A stretch of DNA of 64,000 nucleotides, taken from positions 39,818,580-39,882,579 of the forward strand of contig CP092877.1 in assembly GCA_030710605.1 (NCBI GenBank), given 5' to 3'. Source of the DNA: Cordylochernes scorpioides. Lineage: Eukaryota > Arthropoda > Arachnida > Pseudoscorpiones > Chernetidae. Below the pieces are notes generated by a model that ran no database searches, was not told the DNA's origin, and saw nothing but the letters and a program-made list of their open reading frames with translations. The translations under genes were made by a program, and so were the position numbers. Every line of letters starts with the position of its first letter. Position 1 is the stretch's first letter. Positions 1 to 9,800 of the stretch are shown here, piece by piece.

Positions 1-117
1 GAGGCACCATACTGGAGAAGGGCCATGAAGGATGAATTGAGAAGTCTTGAGGATAGAAACACGTGGACGTTGTCCGACCTACCACTTGGAAAGCGCCCAA
101 TTAGCAGTAGATGGGTA

Positions 118-702
118 TCTACTTATATAATTGCCTTATTCTGAAGCTCACGGATAGAATGCGCGCCCATTGGCTGCCGGCGAACACGTGTCCTCCCTGC
201 CCCCCTCTAGACAACCCTGTTATCAGCTGTGTGATACATACACCTGTCTAAAGCGGCCATTCCAGACAACCCTGTTATCAGCAGTGTGATACATCCACCT
301 GTCTATACAGACCACCCTTTCTATAGCGACCACTGACCACCCTGCCTATAGCGACCACTCTAGACAACCCTGTTATCAGCTGTGTGATACATCCACCTGT
401 CTATACAGACCACCCTGCATATAGCGGCCATTCCAGAAAACCCTGTTATCAGCTGTGTGATACATACACCTGTCTATAGCGGCCACTCTAGACAACCCTG
501 TTATCAGCTGTGTGATACATCCACCTGTCTATACAGACCACCCTGTCTATAGCGGCCACTCTAGACAACCCTGTTATCAGCTGTGTGTTACATTCACCTG
601 TCTATACAGACCACCCTGTCTATAGCGACCACCCAAGACAACGTTTTAAAAACATATCCGCACTCGGGTAAAACCCGGGCGTTGCCCGGGCCATTCGTCT
701 AG
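118..702 (+). mobile_element. Non-autonomous Helitron inserted in the copia RT frame
   Basis: Begins TCTACTTATATAATT directly after a host A (117). Ends with a GC hairpin (CCCGGGCGTTGCCCGGG, 674-690), a short spacer and CTAG (699-702), followed by host T. TC at the 5' end, a 3' hairpin plus CTRR, and A^T insertion without target duplication define Helitrons. Removing it restores an open copia frame, which fixes both ends. It carries no Rep/helicase ORF; its interior is a tandem repeat. Confidence 0.9.
190..640. repeat. Minisatellite inside the Helitron
   Basis: Repeated blocks of about 60-120 bp built from CCCTGTTATCAGCTGTGTGA and ACCTGTCTATACAGACCACC, with GTCTATAGCGGCCACTCTAG between them. 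About five imperfect copies. No coding potential seen. Confidence 0.85.
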
Positions 703-821
703 TTTAAAATAAAGACTAACTCAAAAGGGGACGTTGAAATATTTAAAGCGCGATTAGTTGCGAGAGGTTTTTCTAAAAACAACATATAAAACAATAGGTC
801 GAAGCACATTGACATACGGTA

Positions 822-1120
822 TTCTATATACAGTTACGAGCATCTTTCCTAATCCGTCATCCTTCTCTGTCACCGTTTGCTCTTATTGGTTGGCTACGGT
901 CACGCCACCTTTGCCCCCCCCCTGCCGGCGGCGCGCGCCCGTTGGCTGCCGGCGAGCACGTGACTTCCCTGTGCGCGCGCATGGCGGGCGGTAGGCTATA
1001 GTTATTATTAACTAACATATGCAATTAATTAAGGCACCAATTTAGAATTGCAACAAATAGTATTTGAATCAAAACATTCAATCGGGTAAAACACGGGCGT
1101 TGCCCGGGTCATTCGGCTAG
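822..1120 (+). mobile_element. Second short Helitron in the same copia remnant
   Basis: The 3' end shows the Helitron hairpin (CACGGGCGTTGCCCGGG, one mismatch) and CTAG at 1117-1120, followed by T. The 5' end is TTCTATATAC or TCTATATAC at 822/823; one base is ambiguous. The copia RNase H frame is open on both sides and continues when this block is removed. Non-autonomous, about 0.3 kb, GC-rich in the middle, no transposase. Confidence 0.82.
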
Positions 1121-1298
1121 TCATTATATAAGAGAAAAGGTCAACAGCGGAGACATCCATGTGAATTACATTTCTACTAATGACAACCTGGCCGACATCT
1201 TCACCAAGGGCCTCAAAAAGACTGCACATCAGAATGCTTGTGCAGCTATGAATTGTCTGGATACTGGCATACTACCCGGCATATCCAAAGTGGGGGAA

Positions 1299-1557
1299 TG
1301 AAGACGTTGGATAAGCCTACTTCCGCCGGGGAGGTCTTACTCACCACTACGTCACGACCAGCCGATCACCGAGCTGCCCAGGGGGCAGTCCATCCTCCCT
1401 TCCCCATTAGTCTAAATAAAGGAGCTTAACACTTGCCTGTTGTTCGCGTCGACTCCGCGTGCTTCTAATCTATCCATTTCAATCGGCAGATGTAGTGGGA
1501 TAATTGACTACTTCCATTATTATATCATCTAGTCCAGCTTCAACTTATAGCCCAACA
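1299..1557 (+). mobile_element. 3' LTR of the copia remnant (copy A)
   Basis: Starts TGAAGACGTTGG and ends TATAGCCCAACA (TG...CA), followed by ATTTA. The 259-bp sequence recurs at 50614-50872 as a solo LTR flanked on both sides by ATTTA, which confirms the borders and the 5-bp target duplication. An AATAAA lies at about 1416. Confidence 0.88.
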
Positions 1558-1582
1558 ATTTACCTATTACATTTTAATATAT

Positions 1583-2076
1583 TGTTACGACGCTTCTCAG
1601 CCGTCGATGTTTGCGTTCAAGGTTTCTAAGAGAACAATGTGGATTCTTTAGGATACAGCTTATTGCGGTGTATTTATTAGAGCTTTGAAGAGTAGATAAG
1701 TAACTATACAGTAGAAGATTAACTTGCCTTCAATGTCCGCCACTAGAGGGATCCTTCTCCGCTACCGTCTTCCCGGTCAGTCCATACGGCCACACGTTCG
1801 GTGCCCACCTGCTACGTCTGTTGTCACCACCGCCGTTCTCCTCGCTGCAGGTCCCGTTGTCACCAGACAGACTTCTCTCCCCAGCTGGCAGGTCGTCTCC
1901 GCACACAAACCCCCGGCAGGCCGGCCGCTGACTCGACTGATACCTTCCCCACGGCGGCGCCAGCTGGACTGCCCCGACTGTCTGCCACCCCCTCCCCTGG
2001 AATTTGTCAATCAACACTTCCTGGACGGGGCCTCTGCATACTTTCTTCCCTTCTACTTCTCTGCTGCATCGCTTCA
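1583..2076. mobile_element. Solo LTR inserted in copy A
   Basis: A 494-bp block begins TGTTACGACGCTTC, ends GCATCGCTTCA, and is flanked by ATATAT on both sides. Copy B lacks it (TTTTAATATATATTAGG near 50887), so B shows the empty site. TG...CA ends and a short direct repeat indicate a solo LTR; the family is unknown. The open frames inside (about 1724-2170, both strands) resemble no protein I recognise. Confidence 0.75.
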
Positions 2077-2144
2077 ATATATTAGGTTGTATCTGCCAAA
2101 GTGAACTTTCCTTGATCTCATTAGTTGAGAGATAAAAATAAATA

Positions 2145-2320
2145 CAGTAAAACCTCTCAATAAAGGACACTTAGTTGCAGAGCTAAAGTGTCCTTCAGGG
2201 AGAGGTGTCCTCTTACCGGAGAGTTGCTAAATAGTAAAAATGTTAATTTTGGAAATGAGAACTGTCCTCTATAGAGAGGTGTCTTCTAGCACGAGTGTCC
2301 TCTCATGGAGATTCTACTAT
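2145..2320. mobile_element. pogo/Tigger-like MITE
   Basis: Member of a family of about 175 bp with terminal inverted repeats of type CAGTAGAACCTCC, flanked by TA. The interior contains GGACACCTAATTGCAGAGCC and GGAGAGGTGTCCTCTTACCG motifs, themselves inverted-repeat-like. No transposase is encoded. Assignment to pogo/Tigger rests on the CAGT...ACTG ends and TA duplication and is inference. The copy at 50962 is its partner in copy B. Confidence 0.75.
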
Positions 2321-2537
2321 AATTTCAAACTAATTTTCCATTCGAATTGATATAAAAAAAAAAATCAACACATTTAGTTTTACTATAAAATATTCTTAAC
2401 ACATACAACCGTTTTTTTTTAATTATTATTATTAACTGGGGAGCTACATATTAGAGACCTTCAAATAATTATTTTTAATTTTTTTCTAGTTTCAATAAAG
2501 AAAATCTTTCTTTATAAATCCAAAATATTAAGAAGTA

Positions 2538-2711
2538 CAGTAGAACCTCCCTTTAAAAGACACCTAATTGCAGAGCCAAATGTCCTTTAGGGAGAGGTGT
2601 CCTCTTACCGGAGGGTTGCTAAATTGTAAAAATGGTAATTTCGCAAATGAAAACTGTCCTTTGTGGAGAAGTGTCCACTAGCGGGGTGTCCACTAAAGGG
2701 AGATTCTACTG
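2538..2711. mobile_element. pogo/Tigger-like MITE
   Basis: Same family; ends CAGTAGAACCTCC and GGGAGATTCTACTG, flanked by TA. Partner in copy B at 52779-52952. Confidence 0.78.
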
Positions 2712-3016
2712 TAATATTTGACCAATATTCTTTCGTTTCTCCTCAAGAGCCTAAATTCACAGGATTCTAAATTTAACATTTATTATCGTCCAATCACTTT
2801 AAATTTCACATACACAGAACCTCTAAAGATAGATCATTTACAAAAATATGTACATAGCACTCGCTAGAAAATTCTCTTTTGCAATAGACTTTCGGTTATT
2901 TTACAAAGATGAGATCGCTATTAAAGGTGGTTATTCATCAATTGTGTCACTGATGGAAGGTTTAGCTGTAGATATTTGTGGATTTGTTTAATTTGGGTAG
3001 AAGATTTTAAAACTTA

Positions 3017-3054
3017 CTTGGCAACGGCCTCCCGGGACATCTTCAGGAAGATTG
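3017..3054 (-). CDS. Candidate internal exon 5 of the micro-exon gene
   Basis: On the minus strand, GGTTGCAG precedes 38 bases ending at a GTAAGT donor. In phase 0, following exon 4, it reads PIFLKMSREAVA. It leaves in phase 2. I could not identify the next exon with certainty. In copy B the deletion breakpoint falls exactly at this exon's donor and removes the exon. Confidence 0.4.
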
Positions 3055-3108
3055 GCTGCAACCACAATGTCAGATACAGAATGGTTAAAATGGAATATCT
3101 GTCCTCAC

Positions 3109-3141
3109 CTTCTCCTGAAGCTTGATCTTGACTTCGGCCAT
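3109..3141 (-). CDS. Candidate exon 4 of the micro-exon gene
   Basis: CTGTACAG acceptor, 33 bases reading MAEVKIKLQEK, and a GTGAGG donor. Phase 0 in and out, consistent with its neighbours. Its ATG could suggest a start codon, but the strong acceptor directly upstream and the phase agreement favour an internal exon. The charged, heptad-like content fits a coiled coil continuing from exon 3. Confidence 0.45.
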
Positions 3142-3655
3142 CTGTACAGACAAAAACACCAAAAAGATTATAATTTATTCATTTTAAAATTTATATATTT
3201 TATATTAATCAATTTGACGAAACCACTGAAATAAATTGTTGTTTTTAGTTTGTTTAAAACAATCAATTTACTTTACAATAAAACAACGATTTACTTTGAA
3301 AGATCAGCCATTATTTATTTTTATCTTCGGATAATTGATAAATAGATAAGGCAAATGATAAAGTTATCAATAATTTGTAAAGGATAAAATACTTTGAATA
3401 TTATTACAAAACTAATAAAGTATTTTAATTAATTAGAAAATCATGAATTTACCTATTTTTAAGTTTATATCTCTAGCGTCCATTACAAATTCACTACTGA
3501 AGAGACAAGCCCTTTCATTCAATAACTTATTGCAGTAAGGTCTATAGAGATAATATTTGATGATAATAATGAAAATAAACACATTAGCAGTAAATATATC
3601 TGTTACAAATTTCATCGATAGATGGTAATTGAATTTATAAATTTATTTGACTTAC

Positions 3656-3754
3656 TTGCCGGTCAAGGTCGTCCAGCAATAATTGATTTCTGATCAATTC
3701 CTGGATGAATTGGTCGGGAACAACTTCTTCCTCGACCTCAAGGATCTCTTCTTC
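3656..3754 (-). CDS. Candidate exon 3 of the micro-exon gene: acidic coiled-coil segment
   Basis: Minus strand: TTGTTGTTGTTCAG acceptor, 99 bases, GTAAGT donor. It has a single open phase (0 to 0). The 33 residues begin EEEILEVEEEVVPDQ and end LLLDDLDRQ; the other two frames contain stops. Joined by phase it follows exon 2 (SEEVLK) and leads into MAEVKIKLQEK. I do not recognise the protein. An acidic linker followed by an amphipathic helix is all that can be said. Copy B has lost this exon in a deletion of about 1 kb. Confidence 0.5.
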
Positions 3755-3928
3755 CTGAACAACAACAAGACAATTGATGTTGCTGTAAAAAAATCTATTT
3801 CTTCATCCATTTCAATGTTTATTTTATCTATGTTCTTAACTAAAATTTCAACCGGATCTCTTAAAAAAGTCTACATACCTTAACATACCTTGTTATTTAA
3901 TTAAAAAGGCATATATTGGAACAAAATA

Positions 3929-4101
3929 CAGTTAAACCTGTCTATAGCGCCCTCTCTTGGGTCTCACCAAAATAGGGTGCTATAGACAAGTCACTTTTAA
4001 TGTAAATATTTTACATTTTAATGTTTAAAATCGGGCGCTATAGAGAGAAAGGCGATATTTAGAGGGGGGGGGGGGGGGGGCGCTAAAGACAGATTTAACT
4101 G
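3929..4101. mobile_element. MITE of the CAGTTAAACCTGTC family
   Basis: Ends CAGTTAAACCTGTC and AGACAGATTTAACTG. The interior has TATAGCGCCCTCTCTTGGG and an inverted GGGCGCTATAGAGAG. A G run at about 4063-4080 may be an assembly or replication slippage site. A complete relative lies at 37273-37451 and a truncated one in copy B at 53265-53307. Confidence 0.75.
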
Positions 4102-4456
4102 CTTCACCTTGAAAAAGGTTGGCGTTCAGCCAACTGAAATAAATGATAAAATAAATGATATTTTGATCCAATATATTCCTTTTTAATTAAAGATTTATTT
4201 ATGGATTGTTTTATTTTCAAAACGATACCTTGTTATTTTATGATGCATTAGCGCGCCATCTGTTATGAAAATTCGAAACTATTATAGACGTATAGATGGA
4301 AAATTTGCCGGGGAGGATATTGATCTAAAGAGACAAGGGTCGCCTCTCCCGTCAAAATAGACGTCAAAACCAGACGCCATCTATTGACCGTCGCCGCAAT
4401 TAGCGGCCTCGGGTCGGTGACAAAGCCACAACACAAGCTTTGGAAAACTGAAAAGC

Positions 4457-4511
4457 GTCCACCTAGAGACAATGGTTTCGGGCTAATGGCCCTCGTCAGT
4501 CTAGGGCGGAC
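4457..4511 (-). ncRNA. Hammerhead ribozyme, left arm
   Basis: Minus strand, 5' to 3': stem I (GTCCGCCCTAGA), core CTGACGA, stem II GGGC-CATTA-GCCC, core GAAA, short stem III (ACC-AT-TGT), cleavage C, then TCTAGGTGGAC, which pairs with the stem I start. All invariant core positions (CUGANGA, GAAA) are present. Stem III has one weakened pair (C opposite U). This is a type I layout with a very short stem III. Confidence 0.75.
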
Positions 4512-4611
4512 TTTATTCCATGAGATCCACACGGGATCTAATGGAATCTTGACACCTCTTTGGCAGATTGTCAAGATTCCATTAGATCCCGTGTGGATCT
4601 CATAGAATAAA

Positions 4612-4666
4612 GTTAGCTCTAGACTGACGAGTGCCATTAGCCCCAAACCATGGTCTCTAGGTGGAC
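4612..4666 (+). ncRNA. Hammerhead ribozyme, right arm, core mutated
   Basis: Plus strand: CTCTAGA stem I, CTGACGA, GTGC-CATTA-GCCC, then CAAA instead of GAAA, ACC-AT-GGT stem III, C at the cleavage position, TCTAGGTGGAC stem I partner. The G12 to C change should abolish cleavage. Stem III and the cleavage site are perfect here, which complements the left arm. Confidence 0.65.
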
Positions 4667-4839
4667 GCTTTTCAGTTTTCCAAAGCTTGTGTTGTGGCTT
4701 TGTCACCGACACGAGGCCGCTAGTTGCGGCGACGGTCAATAGATGGCGTCTGGTTTTGACGTCTATTTTGACGGGAGAGGCGACAAAAATGTGATCTGTG
4801 TTTTCTTTATTTTAGGAAATAAATAAAGATTCTAATAAC

Positions 4840-4856
4840 CTTGAGGACTTCTTCGC
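4840..4856 (-). CDS. Candidate 17-bp micro-exon 2
   Basis: Minus strand: GTGTTGTAG acceptor, GCGAAGAAGTCCTCAAG, GTTATT donor. Exon 1 ends in phase 1 and this exon supplies the two missing bases, giving S-EEVLK, then phase 0 into exon 3. The same 17 bases are kept in copy B (55261-55277) with a GTAATT donor. Confidence 0.42.
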
Positions 4857-4939
4857 CTACAACACACAAAGGAACATAAGATTAGAACTAATGAATAAAT
4901 TTGCCTGAATGCGAATACAAGAACTTTACTTTCCATAAC

Positions 4940-5245
4940 ATGGGGATCAGTGGAAGGGTGGTCTAAACCATTGGTTTTTGATCGTTACGACCCGGGATCG
5001 AATCCCAAATTGGGCACTTTTTTTCTGATAAAAAAAAATGCTCAAATGACCCCCGATTCTTGCAAAAGTCCAACCCCACCAGCGAGTGCAAATAACCAAA
5101 CGGGACTCCTGCACATTTGTAAGTGCAAAAGTCGAACTCCTTTTCACATGTGTAGACATGTGGTGCACTTACAGAAAAAACAATTGCCAACTTCTACCCA
5201 CCATGATTATCATGGTCTGTACCACGTGTACTAGGGATAATAATA
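4940..5245 (+). mobile_element. tRNA-headed SINE
   Basis: Head has an A-box-like TGGTCTAAACC and a B-box-like GGGATCGAATCCC. The body has CCAACCCCACCAGCGAGTGC, AGTGCAAAAGTCGAAC and the palindrome CACATGTGTAGACATGTGG; it ends ACTAGGGATAATAATAAT. One of eight family members here; partner in copy B at 55364. Confidence 0.8.
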
Positions 5246-5521
5246 ATAAACTTTCAATATTAGCATCCTATGCTGTTTCGTATATAGATAAGTTGAATTA
5301 TTTTTATCTCATTTTTAGTCACCTTTCTTTATTAAAAGTAGAACCAGGATTCAAAATAACCATTCCCCTGTGGAGAGTGACAGCAGGTCACTGAAATGTC
5401 AGGAGTTAAATATATCATTGGTTGATGTGGCTGTGTGTTTTACCAAACTTTCTTTATTAACAGTGATTGTGAAAGCTCTCTAGTTTTAAATGAAATTTTG
5501 CATAAACATACATTTTAAAAA

Positions 5522-6174
5522 TCTATATATATAAAATTGAATGTTTGTCTGTCTGTTTGTTTGTTTGTTTGTACTCTATAGATTCAAAAACCATACATCC
5601 AATCGCCGTGAAATTTTGGGATATTATTAGGTATATCACCGGGAAGGTTTTTGAAAAATAATTTCCTGAATATCTTGAATATCCTTAGAGTTATTTGCAG
5701 ATTTGTATATTTAACTCTCAAGCAGCGCCCCCATTGTGACGATGTTAACAAGTTTTCTTATCACTAAGTTTGTTATCTTAAATATTATTTATCAAAAGTA
5801 AGATTATCTCAGGATGAAACGGCAATGTGACACGGGAAAAAATGTTCACTAGATAAAACTATGATTTTCTAATGTAGAAAATTAGGAAAGACAAAATTCA
5901 GGATGACACGGCACACAGGGGCCGGGAAAAAATGTTCACTTTATCGAGAGATTCAAATTTACGAGTTTCAAATTATCAAAATATATCTTTTTTTTTTTAA
6001 TAAGTTTTTAGAGAATTGTTTTAACAAATGTTCGCTAGACAAACCTTTACTCGGGTAAAACCCCGGGCGAAGCCGAGTACGTTTTATAAGTTTATAGAGA
6101 ATTGTTTTAACAAAATTTCGTTAGACAAACATTCACTCGGGTAAAACCCGGGCGAAGCCGGGCACATCCGCTAG
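5522..6174 (+). mobile_element. Non-autonomous Helitron in copy A with exact empty site in copy B
   Basis: Begins TCTATATATATAAAATTG after host A (5521). Ends with hairpin CCCGGGCGAAGCCGGG and CTAG (6171-6174) before host T. Copy B reads straight through the site (CATTTTAAAAATATAATTG, junction 55937/55938), with no target duplication. A (GTTT)n tract lies near the 5' end. The 3' hairpin region is present twice (about 6053-6082 and 6135-6174). No Rep/Hel coding. Confidence 0.95.
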
Positions 6175-6979
6175 TATAATTGATAAAAAAATTAAATATT
6201 TAAACGAACTCTTTCGAAGCTACTTTTTATAATTTAAAACTAGTTCTAGAGACCTTATACTGCAATGATCTTTTTACTGAAACGGGATGGCTCATCATTG
6301 GTGAACCCTTCTAGTGGTTTCGTTTGTTTAATCTCTGGACCGTTCTACTATAGTATTGGACTTCAAAATGTGTATCAAGAGGTCTGTGTACTGCATAAAG
6401 ATACTTTTTATAAAGGGCCCTGCTGCAGGTCTTGCGTTCCTCAATTGGTGCAACATGAAGTTTCGCCTTTTTACGTATTTTAATCTGATTTTTTCATGAT
6501 AATACGGTAAACGGTGTTAGTTATTGTGGAAATGTTCCTTTGAGAAGGTGGATTTTATAACCATTTCCTTTATTTTTCTTTAGGTTGGAGTTGAAGGTTT
6601 CTTCAGGCACCTTTTTTTTTCAGAGGATTTTTTTTTTGCTTAATTTCACAGATATAATTTTTTTTTCTTTTTTCCTTTATTATGTGCCTGAATGTGTACT
6701 TAGTAATATCAATATATTCTTATCTTTCATAATTTTAATAATTTGGGGTAAATGAGTATTTCTCACCGGAAAGTCTGAAAACGTAACGTTTTACAAAATA
6801 ACTTATAATTTAAACCATTTAAAATATTAAAAAACAGTTTTTTTTTTCATTAAATATAAATCAATGCTCTTTATTTTGAATAAATAAAACATCGCTCGAA
6901 TCACGCGTTTCTTTCGCGAGATACAGCTTTGAAAAATCATTATTTAAAAAAAGGAACACCCTCTGTATATATATATATA

Positions 6980-7725
6980 TGTAATAAGTTGAGGTTTGGT
7001 TGTTGACTCTCGCTATACTGTGTTAACCGAGAGGAACAGTCAGGATGGGGAGTTTTCCAGTACCTTTCTGCACCTTGGAAGACCTTTTACAATTCTCACA
7101 AAGTACAGGCAGTCGTGGTCGAGGCAGAGTGGAAAGCTTGGAAATGTCCACACAAAAAAAACGAAGACACAGTTGCACTAAGAAAGTTCCGTGAACAGAT
7201 AGAGTTGAGCTAGGAGCGAAAGATGGGGAGGTAGAAGTTTTCTTACTATTCTACGTGATGGATGAGATGGTTCTGAGGACGACCGACGTGGGCTCACACA
7301 GATGCTGCACTCACTGTGAAGTGACTGTAAAGGGACTGTATTTATAGGTTAAGACGGGGGGCCTTATGCGACAGGGGCCGTTTATGAGAAAGGGGCCTTG
7401 CATGTCACCAGGTGTGAGAGGGGGCTTTGCATTCCACCAGATGTGGAGTGTGGGTGGTCTTGGTCCATTTTTAGACCTTGTTGTGGGAATTCTAAATCTA
7501 TCTCGATTTTGACGTTATGACTTCTATCTCTTGCTTAGCTCAACTCTTAATCTATTACAGATTATTATTTATTTATCCTCAGTTTGTACAAATTACATTA
7601 CATATGATGATGTAAAGACACATGTCAATAATACGTATAATCATTTACAGATGTGTTTCTATTATACAACATTAAAATCTTATTATAAGTTATATACAAT
7701 ATGGGGTTGTTGGTTTAAATTACAA
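6980..7725 (-). mobile_element. 3' LTR of Gypsy element 1
   Basis: 746 bp, starting on the plus strand with TGTAATAAGTTGAGG and ending AAATTACAA. Aligns with the right LTR; differs by scattered substitutions and a short indel near 7615-7630. Confidence 0.88.
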
Positions 7726-9640
7726 TAGATGGGCCCCGGGAGTGAAAGGGTTTATCCAAGTTTAAGCGGGTGAAACCTCTCTAACACAGGTAAGTAATTA
7801 AAATTTATTTCAATTAATTTAAACTGTGAGGGTTAAAAAGAGCTATAACAAGATTATTTGTTTGGATATAAAAGTGAGATAAAAATGACATTTTTGTTTG
7901 ATTAAAAAAAATGATGATTAAAATAAAATGATGACATAAAAATTCACATTCTAAGAGAATATTGGCGGGCGTTGGAAAGGGTTAGTAGTTGAAGAATATG
8001 CAATTGTTAGAAGTGCACATGTAAACCAAATACTCAGATCCAGGTGCAAAGCGAGGATATAGACTTGAGCTGTCTTCCTTGGCAATGTTTCACTTGCGAT
8101 CCTATATAAGGGTTACAGTGCTTTGTCACAATTTTAGGATTATTGGGTTAAAAGTTGCTGAAGAAAAGTTGTTTATTTATATGATTGAGAAAGGAGTGAA
8201 ATAGAGCCATTCGAGAAGTAGAATTGTAGTGACAGTAGGTGGTCTGACTTGACTCGAAATCAAAGATTGAATGTGGTCCGCTAGAGCTGAAAAAAAAGTT
8301 GAAAGTTGAAAAAAGTGAACGCTTTGTGAATGCGTTGGTGATTTGCTCTGCGGATGAAATGAAATGAACTCTTGAAGCGTGTTCAGGCCAGAAGTTGGGA
8401 TTTTTAAATCTGGGTAACTGTGTTTTCAAAGAGTTTGTTGAATTACGAAATCAAAAAATAAATTGTCAAGCAGTACTGTCGTTTTTCTACGTTGATGTGA
8501 CGCAATGACTGAAAAGATAGTAATGAAAAATATAGGGAATTGGTTAAAAAATATGATTGTTGAAAACGATTGTTGTAGATGCCCGATAGTGGATGATAAA
8601 CATTGTCAGATAATAATGGTATTTAAACAAATAAAATATAGTGAATAGAAATATAGAAATATGATTGCGGGTACAAAAAGTGTAAGTGGACAAAATTAAA
8701 CATGTAATATATAAAAGATATAATAAATAATAAAATAAAAATAATTTTTGAAACAATTAGATGTTTTGCAATACTAAAATAATATCATGAAAAATAAAAG
8801 TAAATTTGATTAAAGTTTTTTTTTTTAATGTTGGATTAAAAATTTGATTATATAATTGAAAGGTAAAAATAAAAATAATTATTCAAGATTTTATACAAAA
8901 ATTCAAATATAATTAAAGGTTATTAATGATTGGATAAATTTTAAGTAGTGTAAAATTGAACAAAAATTGTCTCTTTTTAAGAAAAGTTACAACTGTTGTG
9001 TGTAGATCATATCCCATTGGTAAACATTGGTGTTTTAGACTCTCTGAAGCGGGAATATGTGAAATGATCCCTTCGTTTGTCCACAATGCTGGTATGTAGA
9101 GAATGATTTCTCTTTCGCGTTATAAAGTCTATATAAGACTTAACCAAATTGTTTTAATTGGTGTTATCAATTAACATGTAAAATGTTTAATATATGTTGT
9201 GTTGTGATATCTCGTTGGTGAGATTTGTGAGATTCTCGAGGAAATCTAAATTGTTGGTTTGAAACATTTGTTTAAAATGGCGATCATGAAGCTAGCGGTC
9301 AAGATCTGCCTTGAGCGGGGACATGTAACCGAAATAGATTCGGGTGATCCTATTACTGGCAGTCACTCCTCCTGTTTTTCATGGGATCGTCGTGGGTGGT
9401 CAATCATGGGGGATGTTTGTTATTTTTGTCGTTTACTTGAAACTGACTTTCTTCTTTGTTGAGGTAGTCAATTTTCTTGCCTATTTGAAAATACCGGGAT
9501 TTAAATGCAAAAAGGGCTGTGAGCTTGTAGGCGGTATAATTCGGAATACTTGCGCCTCGAAGATATCTGGAGTCAAATGGTTGAATTCACTGAGATATAC
9601 ATTTTGAGGCAATCGCTGTGGGTTTTGAACAAATCGGGGT
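7726..9640. other. Non-coding 3' internal region of Gypsy element 1
   Basis: AT-rich sequence between pol and the 3' LTR, with no convincing long frame. A related region lies at 20398-22230 in element 2. The small minus-strand frame at 8148-8429 has no recognisable domain. No envelope-like ORF was found. Confidence 0.6.
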
Positions 9641-9800
9641 TGTGGAGGTGTTATGTACAAAGCATTCTCTGTGTAATATTTTAATTTATTGACATGTATG
9701 GTGTCACTGTCTCTATTGAGAGTTTGATTGGGGCGATCTATTAGAACGACATTGGGTGAGATTATTTCAATGATTGTGTATGGTCCAGTAAAATATGGTG

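Larger units (their letters stand above)
1..1301 (+). pseudogene. Ty1/copia retrotransposon Pol remnant, internally deleted and split by two Helitrons
   Basis: Seen: bases 1-117 translate to the start of a copia-type reverse transcriptase (EAPYWRRAMKDELRSLEDRN). Bases 703-782 resume the domain with a KARLVARGF-type motif. Bases 794-821 and 1121-1301 give the C-terminal end of a copia RNase H, with NRSKHIDIR before the second Helitron and NLADIFTKGL after it, stopping at TGA 1299-1301. The reading frame continues when each Helitron is removed. Most of the RT and RNase H (inferred about 2 kb) is missing between the two motifs, and a TAA sits just after that junction near 796. The element is therefore dead. 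It ends in its own LTR, whose first two bases are inside the stop codon. Copia membership rests on motif order; the 5' part lies left of the window. Confidence 0.85.
4339..4784. repeat. Long palindromic repeat carrying hammerhead-like ribozymes in both arms
   Basis: Two arms of about 215 bp are near-perfect inverted repeats around a centre near 4561. Both contain AGACGCCATCTATTGACCGT and ACAAAGCCACAACACAAGCT or their complements. Open frames on both strands here only reflect the palindrome. Copy B keeps one arm plus the centre (53310-53590). Each arm includes a hammerhead core, annotated separately. No protein is encoded. Known Penelope-like elements and animal retrozymes carry type I hammerheads; membership here is inference. 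Confidence 0.85.

Noticed and set aside
3433-3615. Possible exon ending MDARDINLKI with GTAAAT donor
   Set aside because: Its incoming phase does not fit the phase 0 exit of the exon at 3656-3754, and no good acceptor in that phase was found.
4263-4739. Frames on both strands beginning MTVAATSGL / MTVAAISGL
   Set aside because: The palindrome forces the same sequence on both strands, and the region is explained by ribozyme arms rather than protein.
7726-9640. Envelope gene in Gypsy element 1
   Set aside because: No long frame, signal peptide or transmembrane segment between pol and the 3' LTR.
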